6,249 nucleotides of DNA from Planctomycetota bacterium (GCA_017885385.1 JAFNGF010000205.1:7691-13939), one strand, 5' to 3'; counted from the stretch's first letter, positions 1-6,077 are shown. The notes: a model not told the origin generated them from the letters alone. Numbers and translations are program-made.

Positions 1-330
1 GTAGGCCTGCAAATATTGCATCATGCCAATTTCGGCGATGGAAGGCTGGATGTGTGCATATATAAATGCGGCACTCGACTCCATTTGCTGAAGCATTCGG
101 CGATGACGGTTCTCAAGCAGCACGCATACAGCGGCGATGTGATTTATCGCCAGGGCAAAAGTATCTCGGTTACTTCCGACTCTACGGATATAAAGACTGA
201 AATTGACGGCGACCCTGGTCCGCCGCTGCCGGTGCACATCAAGGTCATACCCCAGGCTGTCAAGGTGATGGTTCCGGAAGGCGCCAAGCCGGCAGGAATT
301 AGAACAAGGTTCATCAGAGCTCTGGGATAG
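1..330 (+). CDS. Diacylglycerol/lipid kinase family protein (YegS/DagK-like), C-terminal part only
   Basis: The frame is open from the first base of the window to a TAG at 328-330, so only the last 109 residues are visible and the true start lies upstream. The residues resemble the C-terminal beta-sandwich domain of YegS/BmrU-type lipid kinases: an early 'GDGRLDVCIYK' segment, a mid 'QGKSISV' strand, a 'EIDGDPGPPLPVHI' segment (the family has a conserved ExDGE-like turn), and a closing 'VIPQAVKVMVP'. Family members phosphorylate diacylglycerol or related lipids at the inner face of the membrane using ATP. The nucleotide-binding N-terminal domain is outside the window, so activity cannot be judged. 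The gene ends two bases before kdsA, which suggests co-transcription with an envelope-sugar gene. The assignment rests on remembered family patterns of the C-terminal domain alone. Confidence 0.72.
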   Translation, partial: VGLQILHHANFGDGRLDVCIYKCGTRLHLLKHSAMTVLKQHAYSGDVIYRQGKSISVTSDSTDIKTEIDGDPGPPLPVHIKVIPQAVKVMVPEGAKPAGIRTRFIRALG

Positions 331-332
331 CT

Positions 333-1157
333 ATGAAGAAACGCAGCTTCAAGATCGGCGACGTTGAAGTCGGGATCGACGCCCCTTTATTTGTCATGGC
401 AGGGCCCTGCGTTATCGAGAGCAAAACCTGCTGTCTGAGTATTGCGCGTAGGCTTGCGGATATTGGCTGCGAGGCCGGCGTAGGCGTGATTTTTAAGGCC
501 AGTTTTGACAAGGCAAATCGCTCCAGCCTGCACAGTTTTCGCGGACCAGGTATAGAAAAAGGCCTGGAAATTCTGGCAGCAGTTCGCCAAAAGACTAATT
601 TGCCTGTTATGACCGACGTCCACGAGCCTGCTCAGGCTTGCCTTGCCGGCGAATTTGTTGATTGTCTGCAAGTGCCGGCTTTTTTGTGCAGGCAGACCGA
701 CCTTCTCTGTGCTTGTGCCCGAACCGGCAAGCCTGTGAACGTCAAAAAGGGCCAGTTTCTCTCGCCCGACGAGATGAAGAATGTGGTGGAGAAGATTCGT
801 GCCTGCGATAACGAGAAAATTATACTTACAGAGCGGGGCACCTTCTTTGGCTATAACCGGCTGGTCAACGATATGACGGCGATCGAGGTTATGAAGAGAC
901 TGGGCTATCCTGTGGTATTTGACGCCACGCACAGCACACAGCAGCCCGGCGGTTTAGGTCACGCCAGCGCCGGCCGACGTGAGATGGCCCCAATACTGGC
1001 AAAGGCAGCAGTCGCCGCCGGGGCAAACGGGCTTTTTATTGAAGTCCATACTCAGCCGGATAAAGCAAAGTCGGACGCCGCTTGTATTATGCCGATAGAC
1101 TGGCTTGAAAGCCTGCTAAAGGCGTGCAAAAAGATTTTTGGAATTATACGTGCCTAA
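333..1157 (+). CDS. kdsA: 3-deoxy-8-phosphooctulonate synthase (KDO-8-P synthase), metal-dependent class
   Basis: This cytoplasmic enzyme condenses phosphoenolpyruvate with arabinose-5-phosphate to make KDO-8-phosphate, the precursor of the inner-core sugar of lipopolysaccharide. At 274 residues the protein is close to the family length. Landmarks are 'AGPCVIES' (23-30), 'FKASFDKANRSS' (54-65), 'FRGPGIEKG' (69-77), 'TDVHEP' (94-99), 'QVPAFLCRQTDLL' (113-125), 'NVKKGQFLSP' (136-145), 'DATHSTQQPGG' (197-207) and 'FIEVHTQPDKAKSDA' (235-249). Cys26, His200, Glu237 and Asp248 have the same spacing as the four metal ligands I recall for the Aquifex enzyme (Cys11, His185, Glu222, Asp233). This indicates the metal-dependent class rather than the metal-free E. 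coli type, which has Asn in place of the Cys. The ATG at 333 follows the upstream stop by two bases, with a weak GGGA at 324-327 as ribosome site. Translation is therefore probably coupled to the lipid kinase. The 3' end overlaps the radical SAM gene. Confidence 0.95.
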   Translation: MKKRSFKIGDVEVGIDAPLFVMAGPCVIESKTCCLSIARRLADIGCEAGVGVIFKASFDKANRSSLHSFRGPGIEKGLEILAAVRQKTNLPVMTDVHEPAQACLAGEFVDCLQVPAFLCRQTDLLCACARTGKPVNVKKGQFLSPDEMKNVVEKIRACDNEKIILTERGTFFGYNRLVNDMTAIEVMKRLGYPVVFDATHSTQQPGGLGHASAGRREMAPILAKAAVAAGANGLFIEVHTQPDKAKSDAACIMPIDWLESLLKACKKIFGIIRA

Positions 1158-2094
1158 AAAAACGAGTCAGCAGTCAAAGTATTTGTATGGGCCGGTGCCT
1201 TCGCGCAGACTGGGCCTTAGTCTTGGCGTTGATATTGTGCCGCTTAAAGTCTGCACATTAAATTGTGTCTACTGCCAACTGGGCCGAACCACGCAAAAGA
1301 GCGTTGAGCGCGGCGATTTCGTTGCCACTGACGCTGTTTTAGCAGAGCTGAAGGAACGATTGGCTCAAGGTCTCCAGGCGGATTTTATCACCATTAGTGG
1401 TTCCGGCGAGCCGACCCTCAATGCGAAGCTGGGCGAATTGATAGACGGCATACGAGCGATTACGGATATTCCTATAGCCATAATAACCAACGGCACGTTG
1501 CTGCACCGGCAGGACGTCCGCGCCGATTGTGCCAAGGCGGACGTTGTATTGCCTTCACTTGATGCCGGTGACGAGCAGGGTTTCCAAAAGGTAAACCGTC
1601 CGCACAAGGATATCAGTATTGAAAAGCTGATTTCCGGGCTGTGCAAATTTAGACAGGAGTTTGCCGGCCGGCTCTGGCTTGAGGTTTTTCTTGTAGAAGG
1701 ACTGAACACCGACGCTGAGCAAATCGCCAAAATCAAGGCTGCCATAGCTCTTATTCGCCCGGATAAGGTGCAGCTTAATACAGCCGTGCGTCCTGCCGCC
1801 GAGCCGAACGTTAGAAGCGTCGGTGCTGAGAAGCTGCACGCCATCGCTGCTGGTCTGGGCCAAAACTGTGAAGTCGTAGCTGATTTTTCGCCTGGCCGTC
1901 ACCGTGGGCATTTGCACAGCACTGCCGAAAGCGTATTATCAATGCTAAAACGCAGGCCTTGCTCGCTGGACGATATATGCTCGGGTCTGGGCATACACCG
2001 TGATGACGCACTGAAACATATCAGTCACCTTCAAAGCCAGGGGCTCATCGGTTCAGAAAAAACAAACCGAACCGTCTTCTTCAAGGCCAAGTAG
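1150..2094 (+). CDS. Radical SAM protein, COG0731-like, with C-terminal winged-helix-like tail
   Basis: With the GTG start at 1150 the protein has 314 residues. The radical SAM cluster motif is Cys-x3-Cys-x2-Cys at residues 35, 39 and 42 ('CTLNCVYC'), which would bind a 4Fe-4S cluster and use S-adenosylmethionine. 'SGSGEPTLN' (83-91) is the usual glycine-rich SAM-contact strand, and 'ITNGTLL' (112-118) is another family hallmark. The N-terminal 'YGPVPSRRLGLSLGVD' block is typical of the COG0731 group, often annotated as wyosine-synthetase-like. Bacterial members of this group have no settled role, so I do not assign tRNA modification. Residues from about 258 to the end look like a small helix-turn-helix or winged-helix domain ('SLDDICSGLGIHRDDALKHI' then 'LIGSEKTNRTVFF'). 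GTG 1150 is preferred over the in-frame TTG at 1138 because GGAA at 1140-1143 sits six bases before it. It overlaps kdsA by 8 bases, so the genes are likely translationally coupled. Confidence 0.88.
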   Translation: MPKKTSQQSKYLYGPVPSRRLGLSLGVDIVPLKVCTLNCVYCQLGRTTQKSVERGDFVATDAVLAELKERLAQGLQADFITISGSGEPTLNAKLGELIDGIRAITDIPIAIITNGTLLHRQDVRADCAKADVVLPSLDAGDEQGFQKVNRPHKDISIEKLISGLCKFRQEFAGRLWLEVFLVEGLNTDAEQIAKIKAAIALIRPDKVQLNTAVRPAAEPNVRSVGAEKLHAIAAGLGQNCEVVADFSPGRHRGHLHSTAESVLSMLKRRPCSLDDICSGLGIHRDDALKHISHLQSQGLIGSEKTNRTVFFKAK

Positions 2095-2140
2095 CAGCAA
2101 TTGTTCGCCCCCCTTACAAATTCACCCCCAATTTGCAGAC

Positions 2141-2154
2141 AATATGTACATATT
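2141..2154. repeat. Perfect 14-bp palindrome in the intergenic region
   Basis: The sequence AATATGTACATATT equals its own reverse complement. It lies 46 bases after the radical SAM stop and 14 bases before the -35 element of the sigma-28-like promoter at 2169-2196. A perfect palindrome of this length in a non-coding stretch could be an operator for a dimeric regulator. It is not followed by a T-run, so it is not an intrinsic terminator. The role is inferred from position only. Confidence 0.4.
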
Positions 2155-2168
2155 CAGGCTCGATTTTG

Positions 2169-2196
2169 TAAAGCTGAGAGGCTTATTGGCCGATAA
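2169..2196 (+). promoter_or_regulatory. Putative sigma-28 (FliA/SigD-type) promoter
   Basis: TAAA at 2169-2172 is followed after 16 bases by GCCGATAA at 2189-2196. The established consensus for the motility sigma factor is TAAA, about 15 bases, then GCCGATAA, so the -10 octamer is exact and the spacer is one base long. Transcription would start near 2203 and leave a leader of roughly 160 bases before the small ORF at 2362. No flagellar gene is in view, so this is a motif match and not proof of regulation. Confidence 0.4.
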
Positions 2197-2278
2197 AAGC
2201 GTTGTAGGGTTGTTTACAGACTCGATTTCACCACATTCAGGGAAGCGAGTAGATTTTACTTTAGTGAACAGATTTTCG

Positions 2279-2286
2279 GCCGATAA
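2279..2286 (+). promoter_or_regulatory. Second copy of the GCCGATAA octamer
   Basis: GCCGATAA recurs exactly 90 bases downstream of the first copy, again preceded by G (GGCCGATAA). Its upstream side lacks a TAAA at 15-16 bases; the nearest candidate is TAGT at 2262-2265, 13 bases away. It is therefore a poor promoter on its own. CCGATAA here can also pair imperfectly with TTATTCGG around 2300-2307, so it may instead belong to an RNA hairpin in the leader of the small ORF. Confidence 0.2.
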
Positions 2287-2361
2287 GAAACATAGGCTTT
2301 ATTCGGGGCAGTTAATTGGCCGGCATTTTGGAAGCCGACTTTGTTTAACCGTGAGCGAGCA

Positions 2362-2613
2362 ATGGTACTGGAAAGAAAGAGCCGACAACTGGTCCTTAAC
2401 AAGACGGGAGAAAAGTTCATATTTCGTTACCAAGACGGGCGTGAGAACGAACTTCTGGATGCTCTAATTGAGCAAGCACAGGATAAGCGAACGAGTTTTG
2501 ACTGGTTTGACGCAGCGGTATTGAGCTTCAAACTGACGCAGGTTCTTCTCGGCCAGGCCGATGAGCTCTTACGCCAAGATGTGGATACGCAGGTTCAAGC
2601 GAACCACGTTTGA
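2362..2613 (+). CDS. Small hypothetical protein, 83 residues, family not recognised
   Basis: I do not recognise this protein and give it no function. It is soluble-looking and highly charged, with no signal peptide, membrane segment or cysteine. The first half reads as short beta strands ('SRQLVLNKTG', 'KFIFRYQDG'). The second half looks helical, beginning 'ENELLDALIEQAQD', with a striking aromatic and acidic patch 'FDWFDAAVLSFKL' at about residues 47-59. That ordered pattern suggests a real folded domain and not a chance ORF. ATG 2362 is chosen over an in-frame TTG at 2341; a weak purine-rich stretch (GAGCGAG) lies just before the ATG. An overlapping frame from 2144 to 2467 looks like chance coding. 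The gene is 112 bases upstream of the recombinase on the same strand and may share its transcript. The sigma-28-like motif lies about 165 bases upstream. Confidence 0.65.
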   Translation: MVLERKSRQLVLNKTGEKFIFRYQDGRENELLDALIEQAQDKRTSFDWFDAAVLSFKLTQVLLGQADELLRQDVDTQVQANHV

Positions 2614-2663
2614 TAGAGAGTCCGGACCGCAGATTTTACATTCAGGCGTTTGTGTATTGTGGT

Positions 2664-2675
2664 ACTTAGCTAAGT
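2664..2675. repeat. Perfect 12-bp palindrome upstream of the recombinase
   Basis: ACTTAGCTAAGT is self-complementary and lies 50 bases before the recombinase ATG. It could be an operator or part of a promoter region. I see no well-spaced sigma-70 boxes around it; TTTACA at 2635-2640 has no properly spaced -10. Confidence 0.3.
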
Positions 2676-2679
2676 GGGC

Positions 2680-2698
2680 AGCCCGCCGACAGCGGGCT
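2680..2698 (+). repeat. GC-rich hairpin in the recombinase leader
   Basis: AGCCCGC at 2680-2686 pairs perfectly with GCGGGCT at 2692-2698 around a five-base loop, CGACA. No T-run follows, so it is unlikely to terminate transcription. It ends 15 bases before the ribosome-binding site at 2713-2719. It could shape the leader RNA, act as a processing site, or be a copy of a small dispersed repeat. Confidence 0.45.
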
Positions 2699-2712
2699 CG
2701 ACGAGATTGAAT

Positions 2713-2719
2713 AGGTAGG
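2713..2719 (+). promoter_or_regulatory. Ribosome-binding site of the recombinase gene
   Basis: AGGTAGG ends six bases before the ATG at 2726. It is the clearest Shine-Dalgarno sequence on the + strand of the window and fixes the start of the recombinase gene. Confidence 0.65.
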
Positions 2720-2725
2720 TAAATT

Positions 2726-3751
2726 ATGGAAGTAGATAGCGTAATAGTCCAAGAGTTTCTGAATTACTTGAGATTCGAAAAGCGGTTCTCTGAGCATACA
2801 GCCAAGTGTTACGGCGCTGATTTGAGCCAATTCAGCGGTTTTTTAGCTGATAGCTCCGGCCGCAGCGGCGGTCCTGGCGAGCCCATCTCTTTGTCTGATC
2901 ACCATGACGGCTTAGCTACCGCCGTTGCAACCCAGACCGAGTCGGACATCGACCAGCTGCTTTTCTCGGTAGATGTCGACGCGGTCCGGGCCTATCTGGC
3001 CTTCCTGAACGATAGGCAGTATTCCAAGGCGACCATAGCCCGCAAGCTGGCCACGCTGAGAAGCTTTTATAAGTTCGTGGTCAAGACGAATCGGCTGAGC
3101 TCCAATCCGGTCTCGGCGGTCAGGACGCCCAAGCAGGAGAAGAAGCTGCCGCGGTTCATGGAGTACGATGAGATAAAGAGACTGCTGGAGACGCCGCCTA
3201 TGGATAACTGGCTGGGGGCGAGAGATAGAGCCATTCTGGAGACGCTCTACAGCACCGGCATGCGCGTCAGCGAGGTGGTGGCGCTGAATATGGACGACAT
3301 CGACTTCTTGGGCGAAGCCGTACATATCCGCGGCAAGGGCAAAAAGGAGAGGATTGGGCCGATTAGCTCGTCGGTCTTGCAGGTCATTCAGCACTACATT
3401 GAGTTCAGGAATAAACGGGCACAGAATAACAGTAATTTTGACACCAAGGTGCTGTTCGTGAATAAGCACGGCAAGCGGCTCAGCACCCGTAGTGTCCGCC
3501 GCAAGATGGATAAGTATCTCAAAATAGCCGGACTCGACCCTGCAATCAGCCCGCACACTTTGCGCCATAGTTTTGCGACGCACATGTTGAATAACGGTGC
3601 TGATTTGAGAAGTGTCCAGGAGCTGCTCGGCCATCAGTCGCTGTCCACGACGCAGATTTACACGCATCTCACGACGTCCAGGCTCAAAGAGGTCTACCAG
3701 AAATCGCATCCGAGAGAAAATGCGGACGATGGTCAGGAATTTGAAAGCTGA
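2726..3751 (+). CDS. Tyrosine site-specific recombinase, XerC/XerD type
   Basis: The 341-residue protein is a complete tyrosine recombinase. Family members cut and rejoin DNA at dif sites to resolve chromosome dimers before cell division. Residues about 6-40 and 80-125 form the helical N-terminal core-binding domain ('KATIARKLATLRSFYKF' at 101-117). The catalytic domain carries all expected residues: Arg180 ('STGMRVSEVVAL'), Lys204 ('RGKGKKER'), His277 and Arg280 ('HTLRHSFATHML'), His303 ('LLGHQSLSTTQIYTH') and the nucleophile Tyr312. It is about 40 residues longer than the usual 300. The excess sits between residues 41 and 80, a Gly/Ser/Asp-rich stretch that looks like a surface loop. XerC and XerD cannot be separated from sequence alone, so no symbol is given. 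No phage or integron genes flank it and a terminator follows directly, which favours a housekeeping Xer over a mobile-element integrase. Confidence 0.93.
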   Translation: MEVDSVIVQEFLNYLRFEKRFSEHTAKCYGADLSQFSGFLADSSGRSGGPGEPISLSDHHDGLATAVATQTESDIDQLLFSVDVDAVRAYLAFLNDRQYSKATIARKLATLRSFYKFVVKTNRLSSNPVSAVRTPKQEKKLPRFMEYDEIKRLLETPPMDNWLGARDRAILETLYSTGMRVSEVVALNMDDIDFLGEAVHIRGKGKKERIGPISSSVLQVIQHYIEFRNKRAQNNSNFDTKVLFVNKHGKRLSTRSVRRKMDKYLKIAGLDPAISPHTLRHSFATHMLNNGADLRSVQELLGHQSLSTTQIYTHLTTSRLKEVYQKSHPRENADDGQEFES

Positions 3752-3775
3752 AAGACATAACGGCCAGCCATTAAC

Positions 3776-3806
3776 AAAAAGCCGCTTTTCTTAAGCGGCT
3801 TTTTTT
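3776..3806 (+). terminator. Intrinsic terminator after the recombinase
   Basis: GCCGCTT at 3781-3787 pairs with AAGCGGC at 3793-3799 around the five-base loop TTCTT. Five A's on the left (3776-3780) extend the stem against the T's on the right, and a run of seven T's (3800-3806) follows. The A-run on the opposite side would also provide a T-run for - strand transcription, so it could stop the convergent dehydratase transcript too. Confidence 0.88.
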
Positions 3807-4053
3807 ATCCAGTTTTGCTGTTATCCTGCTTGGTCGTGATATTTGCCCAGCAATAAAAATTTCCCAGTCAAATGGTCAAATGGGGCCAGTCACGAATGGC
3901 GGTTCTGTAAATCGATCAGGACAAAGGCGAATTAGCCGCAGCAAATAGTCTCATTTAGAATCCGCAGTCTATGCGTCAACATCAATCAAGCCCGCCTAAA
4001 AGCAAAGAGTTATAAATATTCAGTGCCGGGAATAGCTTGATGGTCACTAATCT
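3807..4053. other. Non-coding gap between convergent genes
   Basis: I see no gene here. It holds a tandem 8-bp repeat GTCAAATG (3867-3882) and a looser echo of it: CCAGTCA followed by AATGG at 3864-3875, and CCAGTCACGAATGG at 3886-3899. A 7-bp inverted repeat, ATCAAGC at 3985-3991 and GCTTGAT at 4035-4041, lies just downstream of the dehydratase stop. Its 43-base loop and lack of a T-run make it a weak terminator candidate. Confidence 0.5.
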
Positions 4054-6000
4054 TTAGTTGTTATTGCTGCCAATGTATTCAGGAACAAGCTCTTTGATTT
4101 TTTGAATTATTTCGCTGTAGTTTTGTCTTTGGGCGATTGCTACCAGCTCGTCTATCCCGGCGCGGAGCTTATCTCGGTCGATAGGGATGTTTTTCCATAT
4201 CCTGATTTTGGGATGCCTGGTGCGCTGCATATTTTCGCCTTCTATTGATAGCTCTTCGAAAAGTTTCTCGCCGGGCCGCGGGTTGGTGAAAGTTATCTCA
4301 ATGTCTTCGCCGGGCCTAAAACCGCTGAGCGTAATAAGCTCTTTGGCCAAGTCCACGATTTTTACCGGCTCACCCATATCCAGCACAAAGATTTCGCCTC
4401 CCTTTCCCATCGTTGCCGCCTGCAGCACCAGTTGGCTGGCTTCGGGTATGGTCATAAAGTACCGCTTCATCTGCGGGTGTGTCACGGTTACCGGCCCGCC
4501 TTCGGCGATCTGCTTTTTGAAGATAGGCACGACCGAGCCCTCGGAGCCAAGGACATTGCCAAACCGAACAGTGACAAAATGCGTCCGGCTGGTTCTACTT
4601 AAATCCTGGATATACATCTCGGCGATTCGCTTGGATGAGCCCATAATGCTGGTTGGATTGACGGCTTTGTCGGTGCTAATCATCACGAAATTAGCCGTGC
4701 CGAAGCGATCAGCGGCATCCGCAACCACCCTTGTGCCCACAACATTATTCTTGATGGCCTCTCCGGGGTTGAGCTCCATCAGCGGTACGTGTTTGTGGGC
4801 AGCGGCGTGAATCACGACTTCTGGTTTGTACTTCTCGATAATGCGCTCTACGCGCGGCTTGTCGGTAATGTCGCAAATGATGCCTTCAAGGCGGACGGAA
4901 GGAAATTGCCTTTGCAATTCTCGCTCAATGTAGAATAGCGGGTTTTCAGCCTGCTCAATGAGCAACAGTAACTTCGGGCTAAATCTACATAGCTGCCGGC
5001 ACATTTCCGAGCCGATCGAGCCGCCGGCTCCGGTAACCAGAATTACTTTATCTTTAGTAAACGCTTCTATAGAGTCCTGGTCGAGCTGAACGACTTCTCT
5101 GCCCAGTAAATCATTGATATCAACGTCCCGAATCTGAGAGACGCGGAACTTGCCTGAGGCAATGTCCGTGATTGCCGGTACCGTTCGGAACCGGATTTTA
5201 GCACCTTGGCACACCTGAATGACCCGCCTCAACTGCTGATGGCTCGCTGATGGCATGGCGATGGCAATTTCTTCAATATTGCGGTCAGCGCAGATTTTCG
5301 GCAGCTCCTCGGCAGTGCCAAGCACCGGGATGCCATGGATGTCAATGCCTTGTTTGATAGGGGCATCGTCAATAAAGCCTATGACCTCATATTGCGATAT
5401 GGGCATACGGTGGATCTCTCGCAGAAGCGCCTCGCCGGCGTTGCCGGCGCCGACTATCAGAAATCTCTTGAGCCGGCTGCCCTTGACCGTGCGGAATTCC
5501 TCGTAATACAGGCGAATTACCATGCGAAGTCCGGCCAGCAGCAGAATTGTGCTGAACATATCGGCCATAACTACGCCGTCGACGTTCTCTATCTTTGGTA
5601 AATTTGTGCGGAGGAGGCCGATATTCGGCACTAGCGCAAACCAAAAGGCTACGATAATTATAGTGCTTACCAGTGAAGCTCGCAGAATCCCAAGAAGGTC
5701 GGAGATCCCTACATAGCGCCACCAGCCACGATATTGCTTGAAAAGTCTGAATACCACCAGCTTGACGGCGATAAAGAGCGGTAAGAAAGGAAGATAATAT
5801 TCTACAAACCAACCGCCTGGGAATTGCATACCATTTAGCACCAGGAAGGAAAGCATTAAAGAGGCGGCAAAGGCAATTATGTGGGCGAGTATGATCAGTG
5901 GCTTGCGAAATCTCAGTAGTACCGTAGGGGAGGAAACAGGTAGTTGTAACGGGCTTTGACCTTTGCTTTTTTGCTGTGTGTTGTTTGCTGACTCAGACAT
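4054..6000 (-). CDS. Membrane-bound nucleotide-sugar 4,6-dehydratase (WbpM/PglF/CapD family)
   Basis: The 648-residue protein has the full architecture of large membrane dehydratases that convert UDP-GlcNAc to the 4-keto-6-deoxy sugar for O-antigen, capsule or protein glycans. Four membrane segments lie near residues 34-56, 69-87, 103-127 and 144-162. A first Rossmann-like domain follows, with GAGNAGE at 184-190. The catalytic extended SDR domain starts with TGAGGSIG (323-330, NAD(P) binding) and includes 'HAAAHKHVPLME' (398-409), 'STDKAVNPT' (442-450) and 'RFGNVLGSEGSV' (479-490). Met453 replaces the usual SDR tyrosine of YxxxK, with Lys457 kept and Thr443-Asp444-Lys445 present; this is the known signature of the WbpM/PglF class. 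The ATG at 5998-6000 has GGGAAG close upstream. It is a single - strand gene with its own strong promoter, convergent with the recombinase. The exact substrate cannot be fixed from sequence, and neighbouring glycan genes are not in view. Confidence 0.92.
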   Translation of the reverse strand: MSESANNTQQKSKGQSPLQLPVSSPTVLLRFRKPLIILAHIIAFAASLMLSFLVLNGMQFPGGWFVEYYLPFLPLFIAVKLVVFRLFKQYRGWWRYVGISDLLGILRASLVSTIIIVAFWFALVPNIGLLRTNLPKIENVDGVVMADMFSTILLLAGLRMVIRLYYEEFRTVKGSRLKRFLIVGAGNAGEALLREIHRMPISQYEVIGFIDDAPIKQGIDIHGIPVLGTAEELPKICADRNIEEIAIAMPSASHQQLRRVIQVCQGAKIRFRTVPAITDIASGKFRVSQIRDVDINDLLGREVVQLDQDSIEAFTKDKVILVTGAGGSIGSEMCRQLCRFSPKLLLLIEQAENPLFYIERELQRQFPSVRLEGIICDITDKPRVERIIEKYKPEVVIHAAAHKHVPLMELNPGEAIKNNVVGTRVVADAADRFGTANFVMISTDKAVNPTSIMGSSKRIAEMYIQDLSRTSRTHFVTVRFGNVLGSEGSVVPIFKKQIAEGGPVTVTHPQMKRYFMTIPEASQLVLQAATMGKGGEIFVLDMGEPVKIVDLAKELITLSGFRPGEDIEITFTNPRPGEKLFEELSIEGENMQRTRHPKIRIWKNIPIDRDKLRAGIDELVAIAQRQNYSEIIQKIKELVPEYIGSNNN

Positions 6001-6046
6001 ATCTTCCCAGACGCCATAGCTCTGCCCACAATTTCTCGGCAGCGTA

Positions 6047-6075
6047 AATATAAGAACGGCTTAGGCTGATGTCAA
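6047..6075 (-). promoter_or_regulatory. Sigma-70-type promoter for the dehydratase gene
   Basis: On the - strand a perfect -35 TTGACA (6070-6075) is followed after exactly 17 bases by a -10 TATATT (6047-6052). Transcription would start near 6040 and leave a leader of about 40 bases. Consensus boxes with ideal spacing suggest strong, largely constitutive expression unless a repressor acts. Confidence 0.75.
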
Positions 6076-6077
6076 GG

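Noticed and set aside
387..932. Long - strand frame inside kdsA
   Set aside because: It is a shadow of kdsA, whose protein is clearly recognisable; the reverse translation shows no family pattern.
2141..2154. dif-like recombination site for the nearby Xer protein
   Set aside because: A dif site needs two 11-bp arms around a 6-bp centre, with a partly conserved TTATGTTAA-type right arm. Only a 14-bp palindrome is present and the flanks do not fit.
2180..2361. Cyclic-di-GMP (GEMM) riboswitch before the small gene
   Set aside because: The sigma-28-like motif raised the idea, but the conserved GEMM core words are not present.
2144..2467. A 107-residue + strand frame overlapping the small gene
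   Set aside because: It runs through the promoter-like motifs and overlaps the better-looking frame at 2362-2613. Its translation shows no domain-like pattern, and its start lies inside the 14-bp palindrome without a ribosome site.
2635..2660. Sigma-70 promoter for the recombinase (TTTACA ... TATTGT)
   Set aside because: The spacer is only 14 bases, too short for a normal promoter.
2912..3709. 265-residue - strand frame opposite the recombinase
   Set aside because: It is antisense to a recombinase with all catalytic residues intact; the frame is open because of codon bias.
3985..4041. Terminator for the - strand dehydratase
   Set aside because: The 7-bp arms are separated by 43 bases and no T-run follows on the - strand. 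The A-rich side of the hairpin at 3776-3806 is a better candidate for the end of that transcript.
4187..4810. 207-residue + strand frame opposite the dehydratase
   Set aside because: It is a shadow of the well-supported - strand gene, with no ribosome site or recognisable domain.
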